Source: Geodermatophilus dictyosporus
GTDB taxonomy: Bacteria > Actinomycetota > Actinomycetes > Mycobacteriales > Geodermatophilaceae
Assembly (NCBI RefSeq): GCF_900115505.1
Contig: NZ_FOWQ01000001.1
Coordinates: 186,001-250,000 of the forward strand
Length of the DNA: 64,000 bases
Direction: 5' to 3'
Below are positions 42,952 to 52,647 of this stretch, one piece after another; position 1 is the stretch's first letter; each line of letters starts with the position of its first letter. The translations under genes and the position numbers were made by a program. The notes under the pieces were generated by a model that searched no databases, was not told the DNA's origin, and saw only the letters and a program-made list of their open reading frames with translations.

Positions 42952-45900
42952 GTGTTCACCAAGGTCCTGGTCGCCAACCGCGGGGAGATCGCCGTCCGTG
43001 CGTTCCGAGCCGCCTACGAGCTCGGCATCGGCACGGTGGCGGTCTTCCCGTGGGAGGACCGCAACTCCGTGCACCGGCTCAAGGCCGACGAGAGCTACCA
43101 GATCGGCCAGGAGGGCCACCCGGTGCGGGCCTACCTCTCGGTCGAGGAGGTGGTCGGGGCCGCGCGGCGGGCCGGCGCGGACGCCGTCTACCCCGGCTAC
43201 GGGTTCCTCTCGGAGAACCCGGAGTTGGCCGAGTCGTGCGCGAACGCCGGCATCACCTTCGTCGGCCCCCCGGCCTCGGTGCTGGAGCTGACCGGCAACA
43301 AGGCCCGCGCCATCGCCGCCGCCCGCGAGGCCGGGCTGCCGGTGCTGGCCTCGACCGAGCCCAGCGACGACGTCGACGCGCTGGTGGCCGCGGCGGAGGC
43401 GCTGCCGTTCCCGGTGTTCGTCAAGGCCGTCGCCGGCGGCGGCGGGCGCGGCATGCGCCGGGTGGAGGACCCCGCGGAGCTGCCCGCCGCGGTGCAGGCG
43501 GCGATGCGCGAGGCGGAGTCGGCGTTCGGCGACGCGACGGTCTTCCTGGAGCAGGCGGTGGTGGACCCGCGGCACATCGAGGTGCAGGTCCTGGCCGACG
43601 CCCGCGGCGACGTCGTGCACCTGTTCGAGCGGGACTGCTCGGTGCAGCGGCGGCACCAGAAGGTGGTCGAGCTGGCCCCGGCACCGAACCTCGACCCGCA
43701 GCTGCGCGAGCGGATCTGCGCCGACGCGGTCGCCTTCGCCCGCGCCATCGGCTACGTCAACGCCGGCACGGTGGAGTTCCTGCTCGACCGCGAGGGCCGG
43801 CACGTGTTCATCGAGATGAACCCGCGCATCCAGGTGGAGCACACGGTCACCGAGGAGGTGACCGACGTCGACCTGGTGCAGTCGCAGCTGCGGATCGCGG
43901 CGGGCGAGTCGCTGGCCGACCTCGGCCTGTCGCAGGACACCATCCGGTTGCGCGGGGCGGCGCTGCAGTGCCGGATCACCACCGAGGACCCGGCCAACGG
44001 CTTCCGCCCCGACACCGGCCGGATCACCACCTACCGCTCGCCGGGCGGCGCGGGCATCCGGCTCGACGGCGGCTCGTCGCTGGGCGCGGAGGTGGGCGCG
44101 CACTTCGACTCGATGCTGGTCAAGCTGACCTGCCGCGGGCGGGACTTCGGCACCGCCGTGGCCCGGGCGCGGCGGGCGGTGGCCGAGTTCCGCATCCGCG
44201 GCGTGGCCACCAACATCCCGTTCCTGGCCGCGCTGCTGGACGACGCCGACTTCGCCGCCGGCCGGGTGACGACGTCGTTCATCGAGCAGCGGCCCGAGCT
44301 GCTCACCGCGCGCAGCTCCGCCGACCGCGGCACCCGGCTGCTCACCTACCTGGCCGACGTCACGGTGAACGAGCCGCACGGGGAGCGCCCGCACCTGGTC
44401 GACCCGGTGCAAAAGCTGCCGCGGGTCGACCTGCGCACCGCGCCGCCGGAGGGCTCCCGGCAGCGGCTGCTCGAGCTCGGGCCCGAGGCGTTCGCCGCCG
44501 ACCTGCGGGGGCGGACGGCGCTGGCGGTCACCGACACGACCTTCCGCGACGCGCACCAGTCGCTGCTGGCCACGCGGGTGCGCACCAAGGACCTGCTCGC
44601 CGTCGCCGGGCACGTCGCCCGCACCGTCCCGCAACTGCTCAGCCTGGAGTGCTGGGGCGGGGCCACCTACGACGTCGCGCTGCGGTTCCTGCACGAGGAC
44701 CCGTGGGACCGGCTCGCGGCCCTGCGCGAGGCGGTGCCCAACGTCTGCCTGCAGATGCTGCTGCGCGGCCGCAACACCGTCGGCTACACCGCCTACCCGG
44801 AGGCCGTCACCGACGCGTTCGTCCGCGAGGCCGCGGCCACCGGCATCGACGTCTTCCGGGTGTTCGACGCGCTCAACGACGTCGCCCAGATGCGCCCGGC
44901 GATCACCGCCGTCCGGGAGACCGGGACGGCGGTCGCGGAGGTGGCGCTGTGCTACACCGGTGACCTGTCCGACCCCGGCGAGACGCTGTACACGCTGGAC
45001 TACTACCTGCGGCTGGCCGAGCAGATCGTCGACGCCGGCGCGCACGTGCTCGCGATCAAGGACATGGCCGGCCTGCTCCGCCCGCCGGCCGCCGCCACGC
45101 TGGTGACGGCGCTGCGCGAGCGGTTCGACCTGCCCGTCCACCTGCACACCCACGACACCGCCGGCGGGCAGCTGGCCACCCTGCTGGCCGCCTGGTCCGC
45201 CGGTGTGGACGCGGTCGACGGCGCGGTGGCGAGCATGGCGGGGACGACGTCGCAGCCGCCGCTGTCGGCGATCGTCGCGGCCACCGACGCCACCGAGCGG
45301 GCCACCGGGCTCTCGCTCGCGGCGGTCAACGACCTCGAGCCCTACTGGGAGGCCGTGCGGCGGGTCTACGCGCCGTTCGAGTCGGGGCTGGCCGCGCCCA
45401 CCGGGCGGGTGTACCGGCACGAGATCCCCGGCGGGCAGCTGTCCAACCTGCGCCAGCAGGCGATCGCGCTGGGTCTGGGCCAGCGCTTCGAGGAGGTCGA
45501 GGACGCCTACGCCGCCGCCGACCGGCTGCTCGGCCGGCTGGTCAAGGTCACGCCGTCGTCCAAGGTGGTCGGCGACCTCGCGCTGCAGCTGGTCGGCTCC
45601 GGCGTCTCGGTGGACGACTTCGCCTCCGACCCCGGCAAGTACGACCTGCCCGACTCGGTGATCGGGTTCCTGCGCGGCGAGCTCGGCGACCCGCCCGGCG
45701 GCTGGCCCGAGCCCTTCCGCACCCGCGCGCTGGAGGGCCGGCGTCCCGCCGAGCCGCCGGCCGACCTCTCCGCCGACGACGAGCGCGGCCTGGCCGAGGA
45801 CCCGCGGGCGACGCTGAACCGGCTGCTGTTCCCCGGCCCGACGCGGGAGTACCTGGCGCACGGGGAGGCCTACGGCGACGTGTCGGTGCTGCCCACCAAG

Positions 45901-46326
45901 GAGTTCCTGTACGGGCTGCGGCCCGGCGACGAGCACGCCGTCGACCTCGAGCCCGGCGTCACCCTGCTCATGGGGGTCGAGGCCGTCTCCGACCCCGACG
46001 AGCGCGGCATGCGGACCGTCATGTGCACCCTCAACGGGCAGCTGCGGCCGGTCAGCGTGCGCGACCGGTCGGTGGACGCCCAGGTCAAGGCCGCGGAGAA
46101 GGCCGACCGCTCGGTGCCCGGCCAGGTCGCCGCGCCGTTCGCGGGCGTGGTCACGCTGTCGGTGGCCGAGGGCGACAGCATCGAGGCGGGACAGCCGCTG
46201 GCCACCATCGAGGCGATGAAGATGGAGGCGGCGATCACCGCCCCGGTCGGCGGGACCGTCGAGCGGCTGGCCATCGGCCGGGTGCAGCAGGTGGAGGGCG
46301 GTGACCTGCTCGTCGTCCTGGGCTGA
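42952..46326 (+). CDS. pyc: Pyruvate carboxylase
   Basis: Biotin enzyme of 1124 aa making oxaloacetate from pyruvate, bicarbonate and ATP. The order is standard: biotin carboxylase (1-460; VLVANRGEIAVRAF, ATP-grasp GGGGRGMRRV, IEMNPRIQVEHTVTEE), carboxyltransferase (about 525-800; TDTTFRDAHQSLLATRVRT, KDMAGLLRP), then a C-terminal biotinyl domain with EAMKMEAA, Lys1090 being the biotin site. The start GTG follows GGAGG at about 8 bases. It feeds the TCA cycle, functionally close to dctA and gdhA here. Confidence 0.97.
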   Translation: MFTKVLVANRGEIAVRAFRAAYELGIGTVAVFPWEDRNSVHRLKADESYQIGQEGHPVRAYLSVEEVVGAARRAGADAVYPGYGFLSENPELAESCANAGITFVGPPASVLELTGNKARAIAAAREAGLPVLASTEPSDDVDALVAAAEALPFPVFVKAVAGGGGRGMRRVEDPAELPAAVQAAMREAESAFGDATVFLEQAVVDPRHIEVQVLADARGDVVHLFERDCSVQRRHQKVVELAPAPNLDPQLRERICADAVAFARAIGYVNAGTVEFLLDREGRHVFIEMNPRIQVEHTVTEEVTDVDLVQSQLRIAAGESLADLGLSQDTIRLRGAALQCRITTEDPANGFRPDTGRITTYRSPGGAGIRLDGGSSLGAEVGAHFDSMLVKLTCRGRDFGTAVARARRAVAEFRIRGVATNIPFLAALLDDADFAAGRVTTSFIEQRPELLTARSSADRGTRLLTYLADVTVNEPHGERPHLVDPVQKLPRVDLRTAPPEGSRQRLLELGPEAFAADLRGRTALAVTDTTFRDAHQSLLATRVRTKDLLAVAGHVARTVPQLLSLECWGGATYDVALRFLHEDPWDRLAALREAVPNVCLQMLLRGRNTVGYTAYPEAVTDAFVREAAATGIDVFRVFDALNDVAQMRPAITAVRETGTAVAEVALCYTGDLSDPGETLYTLDYYLRLAEQIVDAGAHVLAIKDMAGLLRPPAAATLVTALRERFDLPVHLHTHDTAGGQLATLLAAWSAGVDAVDGAVASMAGTTSQPPLSAIVAATDATERATGLSLAAVNDLEPYWEAVRRVYAPFESGLAAPTGRVYRHEIPGGQLSNLRQQAIALGLGQRFEEVEDAYAAADRLLGRLVKVTPSSKVVGDLALQLVGSGVSVDDFASDPGKYDLPDSVIGFLRGELGDPPGGWPEPFRTRALEGRRPAEPPADLSADDERGLAEDPRATLNRLLFPGPTREYLAHGEAYGDVSVLPTKEFLYGLRPGDEHAVDLEPGVTLLMGVEAVSDPDERGMRTVMCTLNGQLRPVSVRDRSVDAQVKAAEKADRSVPGQVAAPFAGVVTLSVAEGDSIEAGQPLATIEAMKMEAAITAPVGGTVERLAIGRVQQVEGGDLLVVLG

Positions 46327-46368
46327 CCGCCTCCCGACGCTGCCGGTGGCCGGCCTGCGACGGTCGGT

Positions 46369-46385
46369 CACCGGGTCTCCCGGTG
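46369..46385 (+). terminator. Hairpin after pyruvate carboxylase
   Basis: CACCGGG-TCT-CCCGGTG, a 7-bp perfect stem with a 3-base loop, 43 bases downstream of the pyc stop. The remaining 200 bases before the kinase gene show no other structure. Confidence 0.5.
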
Positions 46386-46585
46386 TGTCGCGGGCGACGC
46401 GGCCCGGGTGGTTCAGGTGCGCCGAGGCGGGGCACTGACCTGGGCGCGACCGTCCCGGTGGGGCGGGACGCGCCGACCGCCGCGGCGGGCCGTGGACGCC
46501 CCGCGCGCAGCCGGTGGCGGTGCCCTCCGGCGGAGGGCCGACGGGCGGGGACCCCCCGCGGCAGCAGCACGGGACGGAGCCGAGT

Positions 46586-48475
46586 GTGACCACGGTCGAG
46601 AGGGGTCGGCAGACCCTGGGTGGCCGCTACGAGCTGCAGGAGCTCATCGCCACCGGCGGCATGGGGCAGGTCTGGCGCGGGCGGGACGTGCTGCTGGACC
46701 GGCCGGTCGCGGTGAAGGTGCTGCGCAGCGAGTACGCCGACGACGCGACGTTCCTCGCCCGGTTCCGCGCCGAGGCCCGGCACGCCGCCGCGCTGAGCCA
46801 CCCGAACATCGCCGCGGTCCTCGACTACGGGGAGACGCAGGCCGCCGACACCGGCGAGAACGTGGCCTACCTGGTGATGGAGCTCGTCGAGGGGGCGCCG
46901 CTGTCGGCGCTGCTCACCGAGGAGGGCCCGCTGGCCCCCGACGCCGCGCTGTCGGTGCTCTCCCAGGCCGCCGCCGGGCTGGCCGAGGCGCACCGCGCCG
47001 GCGTCGTCCACCGCGACGTCAAGCCCGGCAACATCCTGGTCCGCCCCGACGGCGGCGTGAAGCTCACCGACTTCGGCATCGCCTGGTCGGCCGAGAGCGT
47101 GCCGCTCACCGGCACCGGCCAGGTCATCGGCACCGCGCAGTACATGTCGCCCGAGCAGGCCGAGGGCCGGCGGGTCAGCCCGGCCAGCGACGTCTACGCG
47201 CTCGGTTTGGTCGGCTACGAGTCGCTGACCGGCCACCCCGCCTTCGAGGGCACCAACCCGGTCACCGTCGCGCTCAAGCAGGTGCGCGAGGACCCCGAGC
47301 CGCTGCCGGCCGACGTCCCGCCGGGCGTGCGGCACCTCATCGACGCGGCGCTCACCAAGGACCCGCACGACCGGCTGCCCGACGGCGACGCCTTCCTGCA
47401 CGCCATCGAGGAGACCGTCGCCGAGTCGCCGTCCGCCGCGCCGTCGACCCGCCCGATCGCCGCGGCCGCCGTCGCGGCGGCGACCCCCGACGCGGTGGTC
47501 CCGGACGCCGGCGGGGACCCCGACGACCCCGACGACGACCCGCCGCTGTGGGCGGGGACGGCGCCGGCGGCGGGCGCGGCGTCCGGCGACCGGGGTTCCC
47601 GCCGGCGGCTGCTGCTGGTCCTGGCCGTGCTGGCGGTCGTGCTGCTCGGCGGCGGCGCGGTGGCGCTGGTCGGCGGGCTGGGCGACGGCGACGGCGTGGC
47701 CGCCGCGGCGCCGGCCCCGTCGTCCGCGCAGGCGGCCCCGGCCGAGGACACCCTCGTGCTCGACCCCGCCGCGTACGTCGGGCGCCCGGTCGAGGAGGTC
47801 GCCGCGGACCTCGCCGACCTCGGCCTCACCGTGGGCCAGACCGCGCAGGTCACCGCGGACGCCGCCCCCGGCACCGTCACCGCGCTGGACCCGGCCGGCG
47901 CCGCGCTGCGCACCGGCGACCGGGTGCAGGTCACCGTCGCCGCGCCGCCGCCTGCGACCGCGCCCGAGGAGCAGCCCGCGCCGGCCGAGGACGCGCCGGC
48001 GCCCACCGGCGGGACGTCCGACGACGCCGCGGGCGCCCCGGCACCGGAGCCCTCGGCGGAGGCGCCGCCCGCCGGCACCGCGACGGACCCGTCCCCGGAG
48101 CCGTCGCAGGAGCCGGCGCCGTCCCCCTCCGACACTGCACCGGAGCCCTCCCCGGAGCCCTCCCCGGAGCCCTCCCCGGAGCCGTCGCCGGAGCCGTCGT
48201 CCGAGGCGCCCGTCGAACCGTCGCCGGAGCCCTCACCCGAACCGTCGCCGGAGCCCTCCCCGGAGCCGTCGAGCGAGCCGTCGACCGAGCCCACCGCGCC
48301 GTCGCCGGAGCCCACCGAGCCGTCGCCGGAGCCGTCGCCCGAGCCCACCGCGCCCACCGGGGGCGGGGCCGGGGACACCGCGCCCGGCAACAGCGGCGGC
48401 AACGGCAACAGCGCCGGCAACGGTGGCGGTCAGGGCACCGGCGCCCCGGAGTCGGCAGCGACCGCCACCGGCTGA
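46586..48475 (+). CDS. Membrane Ser/Thr protein kinase with one PASTA domain
   Basis: Protein of 629 aa. The Hanks-type kinase (about 15-270) has the glycine loop ATGGMGQVW, catalytic Lys44 in VAVKVL, HRDVKPGN and DFGIAW. A TM helix lies near 339-362 after an arginine stop (RGSRRR). One PASTA domain (YVGRPVEEVAADLADLGL) sits outside, then a long Pro/Glu/Ser tail repeating SPEP. PknB has four PASTA domains, so this is a reduced form. GTG 46586 has GGAG at 7 bases. It probably signals from the cell wall; substrates are unknown. Confidence 0.92.
   Translation: MTTVERGRQTLGGRYELQELIATGGMGQVWRGRDVLLDRPVAVKVLRSEYADDATFLARFRAEARHAAALSHPNIAAVLDYGETQAADTGENVAYLVMELVEGAPLSALLTEEGPLAPDAALSVLSQAAAGLAEAHRAGVVHRDVKPGNILVRPDGGVKLTDFGIAWSAESVPLTGTGQVIGTAQYMSPEQAEGRRVSPASDVYALGLVGYESLTGHPAFEGTNPVTVALKQVREDPEPLPADVPPGVRHLIDAALTKDPHDRLPDGDAFLHAIEETVAESPSAAPSTRPIAAAAVAAATPDAVVPDAGGDPDDPDDDPPLWAGTAPAAGAASGDRGSRRRLLLVLAVLAVVLLGGGAVALVGGLGDGDGVAAAAPAPSSAQAAPAEDTLVLDPAAYVGRPVEEVAADLADLGLTVGQTAQVTADAAPGTVTALDPAGAALRTGDRVQVTVAAPPPATAPEEQPAPAEDAPAPTGGTSDDAAGAPAPEPSAEAPPAGTATDPSPEPSQEPAPSPSDTAPEPSPEPSPEPSPEPSPEPSSEAPVEPSPEPSPEPSPEPSPEPSSEPSTEPTAPSPEPTEPSPEPSPEPTAPTGGGAGDTAPGNSGGNGNSAGNGGGQGTGAPESAATATG
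48140..48320 (+). repeat. SPEP-coding low-complexity repeat
   Basis: Imperfect 12-base units (CCGGAGCCCTCC / CCGGAGCCGTCG) encode Pro-Ser-Pro-Glu runs in the extracellular tail of the kinase. Such tails often span or anchor in the wall. Confidence 0.8.
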
Positions 48476-49812
48476 CCGGCCCGCCCGGCGTCGACCGCCA
48501 CGAACGGCGCCGGGTCGGCGGGCACCTCGCCGGTGCGGGCGAAGTCCGCCCACACCCGGCGCACCAGCCGGCCGGCCTCCTCGACGTCGGCCCAGGGGAT
48601 GCCGGCGAGCAGCGCGGAGCCCTCCCAGGTGGGCCGGTGCGGGAACAGCAGCGGCAGGTCGGTGGCGTGCGCGCCGGTGGTGGGTGCGCCGGGCGGGCCG
48701 AAGGAGAGCGTGTAGCGGTGCGCGCGGCCACCGGCCCGGCGGTGCCGGCGGGCGAACCGGTCGGCGTCGCGGCCGTAGATGCGCCACGTCAGCACCCGGA
48801 CGACCGCCTCGACCAGCAACCGGCCGACGACCGGGACGCGGGCCAGCCGCGCGGCCGCCGGCACCAGCGGCACGAAGAAGGCGACCTCCCGGCTGGTGGT
48901 GCCCACGAGCAGGTCGACCGCGGGCGCCGCCTGCGCCCACGCCGCCCCGAGCGCGTCCTCGGCCGGCAGCGGCGGGAGGCCGTACTGGGTGCCGAAGGGC
49001 ATCGCAGCGGCCAGGCCGTGCCGCCGCCGCACCCGGGACGCCACCCGCGCCTGGTGGGCGACCACGTCCTCCACCGGGGCGTCCCGGCCGACCCGGCGGG
49101 CCTCGGCGGCCATCGCCGCGCTCATCCGGGCCCGGCCGCGGGACAGCCCCAGCGGCGCGCTCTGCACGACCGCGCGGCGGAACAGCCCGCGGGCGCCCTC
49201 GGCGACCAGCAGGTGGGCGACGGCGTCGCCGCCGGCGGACTCGCCGAACAGCGTCACGGCGTCCGGGTCGCCGCCGAACCCGGCGACGTTGCGCCGGACC
49301 CAGCGCAGTGCCTCGATCAGGTCCAGCAGGCCGAGGTTGGCCGGCCGGTCACCGTCCGCGCCGAGGAAGCCGAGCAGCCCGAGCCGGTAGGTGACGGCGA
49401 CGACGACGACCCGCTGCTCGCGCACCAGCGCCGCGGGGTCGGTCATCGGCGCGTCGCCGGCACCGTTGACGTAGGAGCCGCCGTGCACCCACACCAGGAC
49501 CGGCAGCCCGGCGCCGGGCCCGGCGTCCTCCGGCACGGTCACCGACAGCCGCAGGCAGTCCTCGTCGACCACGAGGTCGCCCATCGGCTGGACGAACAGC
49601 TGCTCGAGCTCGGGCGCCTCCGGCTGCGGGCAGGCCGGCGCCCACGCGGTCGCGTCGACCAGCCCGGCCGCGGGCGGCTCGGCGACGGGGCGGGCGAACC
49701 GCGCGGCCCGCGCGTAGCGGATGCCGGTGGCGCGCAGCACGCCGTCGGCGCGCCGGCCGGTGAACGTCCCCGCGGGGCAGGCGAAGCGGGGTGCGGTGGC
49801 CGTCCCGGTCAC
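48430..49812 (-). CDS. Type-B carboxylesterase (para-nitrobenzyl esterase-like)
   Basis: Esterase of 460 aa. VLVWVHGGSYVNGAG forms the oxyanion hole, FGESAGGDAV has the nucleophile serine, and MGDLVVDEDCLRLSV is the classic early motif. It is somewhat shorter than the usual 490-550 aa. The region where the late catalytic His would be (GRAHRYTLSFGPPGAP, then GAHATDLPLLF) reads HATDLP, a reasonable match. It shares a GTGA overlap with the upstream hydrolase and overlaps the kinase 3' end by 46 bases. Confidence 0.88.
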   Translation of the reverse strand: MTGTATAPRFACPAGTFTGRRADGVLRATGIRYARAARFARPVAEPPAAGLVDATAWAPACPQPEAPELEQLFVQPMGDLVVDEDCLRLSVTVPEDAGPGAGLPVLVWVHGGSYVNGAGDAPMTDPAALVREQRVVVVAVTYRLGLLGFLGADGDRPANLGLLDLIEALRWVRRNVAGFGGDPDAVTLFGESAGGDAVAHLLVAEGARGLFRRAVVQSAPLGLSRGRARMSAAMAAEARRVGRDAPVEDVVAHQARVASRVRRRHGLAAAMPFGTQYGLPPLPAEDALGAAWAQAAPAVDLLVGTTSREVAFFVPLVPAAARLARVPVVGRLLVEAVVRVLTWRIYGRDADRFARRHRRAGGRAHRYTLSFGPPGAPTTGAHATDLPLLFPHRPTWEGSALLAGIPWADVEEAGRLVRRVWADFARTGEVPADPAPFVAVDAGRAGQPVAVAADSGAPVP

Positions 49813-50828
49813 GCCGCGGGGGTCGCCGTCCGGGTGCCCGTGCCGAGGCCGGCGGCGAGGGCGTCGAACACCCGCTGCCGGAAGGCCCGCATGGCCGGCG
49901 CGCTGGTGTGCAGCTCCACCTCGGCGGCGTGGTACATCGCCGGCTCGACGTGCAGCTGCACCGGGACGCCGGCCGACTGCAGGCGGCGGGCGTAGGCGAC
50001 GTCCTCGTCGTGGAACAGGTCCAGGTCGCCGACGCCGATCCACGCCGGCGGCAGGCCGGAGAGGTCCAGGCGGCGGGCCGGGGCGGCGTAGGGGCGGTGC
50101 TCGTCGGCCCGGGGTGGGTGCCCCAGGTAGGCGGTCCAGGCCCAGGCGTTCGACCGCGGCGTCCACACCAGCCGGCCGCGGCGGCCGGGGGAGCCGCGCA
50201 GCACCGTGCGGTCGTCGAGCATCGGGTAGACCAGCAGCTGGAAGGCGACCGGGACGCCCTCGTCGAGCGCCCGCTGCGCCAGCGCCGCCGCCAGCCCGCC
50301 GCCGGCGCTGGCGCCGCCCACCGCGACCCGCGCGGGGTCGACGCCGAGCCCGGCGGCGGTGGCGTGCACGTGGCGCAGCGCGGCGGTGAGGTCGTCGAGC
50401 GCGGCGGGGAAGGGGTGCTCGGGGGCCAGCCGGTAGCGGGCGCTGACGACGACGACGCCGAGGTCGCGGGCCATCCGGCTGCACAGGTCGGAGTCGCCCT
50501 CGGGCCGGCCGATGACCGTGCCGCCGCCGTGCACCCACAGCAGGGCGGACCCGGTGGGCGCGGCCGGCCGGTACACGAGCACGTCCTGCCCGCCGGGGAC
50601 GTCCTGCCGCGCCACCTCGACGCCCTCGACCGGCTCGGTCGGGCCCAGGAACAGCCGCCGGGCCACCTGCAGCTCGAGCCGGGAGCCGATGCCCAGGGGC
50701 AGCCAGAGGTCGCGCGTCCGCAGCTCGGGCGGGACGGCGCGCACCGTGCGGGCGCGGCGGGCGACGGCGGTGGTCAGTGCGGCGAGCGCGGCCGCGGTGG
50801 CCAGCCGGCGCGGGGTCGGGGTGCTCAC
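49809..50828 (-). CDS. Alpha/beta hydrolase, hormone-sensitive-lipase type
   Basis: Esterase/lipase of 339 aa. The HSL signature is WVHGGGTVIG, and the nucleophile motif is GGASAGGGLAAALAQ. The acid Asp is in GVGDLDLFHDED and the His in EPAMYHAAEV. The N-terminal basic helix (RRLATAAALAALTTAVARRA) may anchor it to the membrane. GTG 50828 is 35 bases after the MFS stop. It is coupled to the carboxylesterase, so two different esterases are made together. Confidence 0.9.
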   Translation of the reverse strand: MSTPTPRRLATAAALAALTTAVARRARTVRAVPPELRTRDLWLPLGIGSRLELQVARRLFLGPTEPVEGVEVARQDVPGGQDVLVYRPAAPTGSALLWVHGGGTVIGRPEGDSDLCSRMARDLGVVVVSARYRLAPEHPFPAALDDLTAALRHVHATAAGLGVDPARVAVGGASAGGGLAAALAQRALDEGVPVAFQLLVYPMLDDRTVLRGSPGRRGRLVWTPRSNAWAWTAYLGHPPRADEHRPYAAPARRLDLSGLPPAWIGVGDLDLFHDEDVAYARRLQSAGVPVQLHVEPAMYHAAEVELHTSAPAMRAFRQRVFDALAAGLGTGTRTATPAA

Positions 50829-50863
50829 CGCAGGGACCGTAGCGGCGGGGCGCGCCGGGCCGG

Positions 50864-52069
50864 TCAGCCGCCCGCGGTCCGCCGTCCCGGCAGGGACCGT
50901 CCGAGCAGCAGCGTGCCCACCCCGGCCACGACGACGGCGACCAGCGCCACCCGCAGGCTGCTCGCGTCGGCCACCGCGCCGATCAGCGGCGGCGAGACGA
51001 GGAAGCCGATCCGCAGCAGCCAGTTGATCGCCGTCAGCCCCGTCCCGTGCCGCAGCCCGGGCAGCTCGTCGGCAGCCTGGTAGACGGCCGGGACCAGCGT
51101 CGCCACGCCCAGGCCGGCCAGGGCGAAGCCGGCCAGCGTGGTGGGCACCGAGGGCAGCGCCAGGGCCAGGCCCATCCCCGCGGCGGTGAGCGCGCCCCCG
51201 GCGCGCGCCACCCGGCGCCGGCCGAACCGGTCGACGACGCGGTCGCCGGTGAGCCGCCCGACGGTCATCGCCACCGACAGCGCGACGAAGCCCAGGCCCG
51301 CGGTGGCCGCGCCGGCGTCGAGCTCGGTGCGCAGGTACAGCGCGCTCCACGAGGCGCCGGCGTCCTCGACGAAGGCGCCGCAGGTGGCCAGCACGCCGAG
51401 CACCGCGAGCGGCAGGACGGCGGCCCGCCGGCCGGGTCGCCCGCGCGGCGGCCCGGCCGCCACGGCGCCGGGACCGGGCTCCGGCTCGTCGCGGCCGGGC
51501 AGCACGGCCCGCGACGCGACCAGCGCCACCGCGCCGAACAGGAGCGCCGAGGTGCCCAGGTGGACTCCCAGCGGCACGCGCAGCCCCGCCGCGGCCGAGC
51601 CGAGCAGCCCGCCGGCGACCGCGCCGATGCTCCAGACGCCGTGGAAGGCGTTGAGGATCGAGCGTCGGTAGAGCCGCTGCACGCGCAGCCCGTGCGCGTT
51701 CTGTGCGACGTCGACGACCGCGTCGAGGGCGCCGACCACGAGCAGCGCGGCGGCCAGGCCCGGCCAGTTGGGCGCCACCGACACCGTCCACACGGCGACG
51801 CCGAGCAGCACCAGGCCGGCAGAGGCCACCCGGCCGGAGCCGAACCGGCGGATCAGCACCGCCGACGACAGCCCGGCCAGCAGCGCCCCCAGTGGCACGG
51901 CCGCCAGCGCCGCGCCCAGGGCGGTGCTGCTCAGGCCGAGCTGGTCCTTGACCTCCGGTAGCCGGGGCACCAGGCCGGCGTAGAAGACGGCGTTGAGGAA
52001 GAAGCAGGCGGCGACGGCGGCGCGGGCGCGGCGCAGGCGGGCGTCGACGGCCGGGGGAGCGAGGGACAC
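50864..52069 (-). CDS. MFS transporter
   Basis: Carrier of 401 aa with about 12 helices. The helix 2-3 loop is SSAVLIRRFGSGRV. ALDAVVDVAQNAHGLRVQ and LNAFHGVWSIGAV resemble the FucP/YbjJ-like MFS subgroup of sugar or inner-membrane transporters. The substrate is unknown. It starts at GTG 52069, 23 bases after the TetR stop, and is likely controlled by it. Confidence 0.87.
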   Translation of the reverse strand: MSLAPPAVDARLRRARAAVAACFFLNAVFYAGLVPRLPEVKDQLGLSSTALGAALAAVPLGALLAGLSSAVLIRRFGSGRVASAGLVLLGVAVWTVSVAPNWPGLAAALLVVGALDAVVDVAQNAHGLRVQRLYRRSILNAFHGVWSIGAVAGGLLGSAAAGLRVPLGVHLGTSALLFGAVALVASRAVLPGRDEPEPGPGAVAAGPPRGRPGRRAAVLPLAVLGVLATCGAFVEDAGASWSALYLRTELDAGAATAGLGFVALSVAMTVGRLTGDRVVDRFGRRRVARAGGALTAAGMGLALALPSVPTTLAGFALAGLGVATLVPAVYQAADELPGLRHGTGLTAINWLLRIGFLVSPPLIGAVADASSLRVALVAVVVAGVGTLLLGRSLPGRRTAGG

Positions 52070-52092
52070 GGGCGGGGTCCTGGGGATCGGGC

Positions 52093-52647
52093 TCAGCCGG
52101 CGAGGCGGGTGAGCGCGGAGTGGATCTGGGCGGCGGTCATCGGGTCGGTCGACAGCGCGCTGTGCAGCACCAGCCCCTCGACCAGGGCGTCGACCTCGCG
52201 GGCGGTGATCGGGTCGAGGTGGCGCTCGAGGCTGCGTCGGCTGCGCGACATCCAGTCCTGGGTGACCTCGCGCAGCGCCGGGTCGCGGGCCGCGGCGACG
52301 TAGAGCTCGACGGCGAGCACCAGGTCGCGCGAGGAGCCCAGGAGGTCGTCGGTGAGGTGCTCGGCGAGCGCCTGGAGCGCCGCCGCCCGGTCGGGTGCGG
52401 CGCGCATGCGCTCGTCGAACCGCTCGGCGACGGTGTCGACGTGCCGGGTGAAGGCCGCGGCGAGCAGCTCGGTGAGTGAGGCGAAGTGGTAGGTCAGCGA
52501 GCCCAGCGGCACGTCGGCGGCCCGCGCGATGGCCCGGTGGGTGGCGGCGGTGACGCCCTGCTCGGCGACGACGTCGAGCGCGGTGTCCACCAGCCGGTCG
52601 CGCCGACCCGGGTCGTGCCGGCGCGCCCGCCGGGCCGGGGCGCTCAC
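52093..52647 (-). CDS. TetR-family transcriptional regulator
   Basis: Repressor of 184 aa. The N-terminal HTH is DTALDVVAEQGVTAATHRAI then ADVPLGSLTYHFAS. The C-terminal ligand domain is helical. GTGA overlap with the acetyltransferase upstream and a 23-bp gap to the MFS gene place it inside the operon. It most likely represses the transporter/esterase genes and itself; the effector is unknown. Confidence 0.9.
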   Translation of the reverse strand: MSAPARRARRHDPGRRDRLVDTALDVVAEQGVTAATHRAIARAADVPLGSLTYHFASLTELLAAAFTRHVDTVAERFDERMRAAPDRAAALQALAEHLTDDLLGSSRDLVLAVELYVAAARDPALREVTQDWMSRSRRSLERHLDPITAREVDALVEGLVLHSALSTDPMTAAQIHSALTRLAG

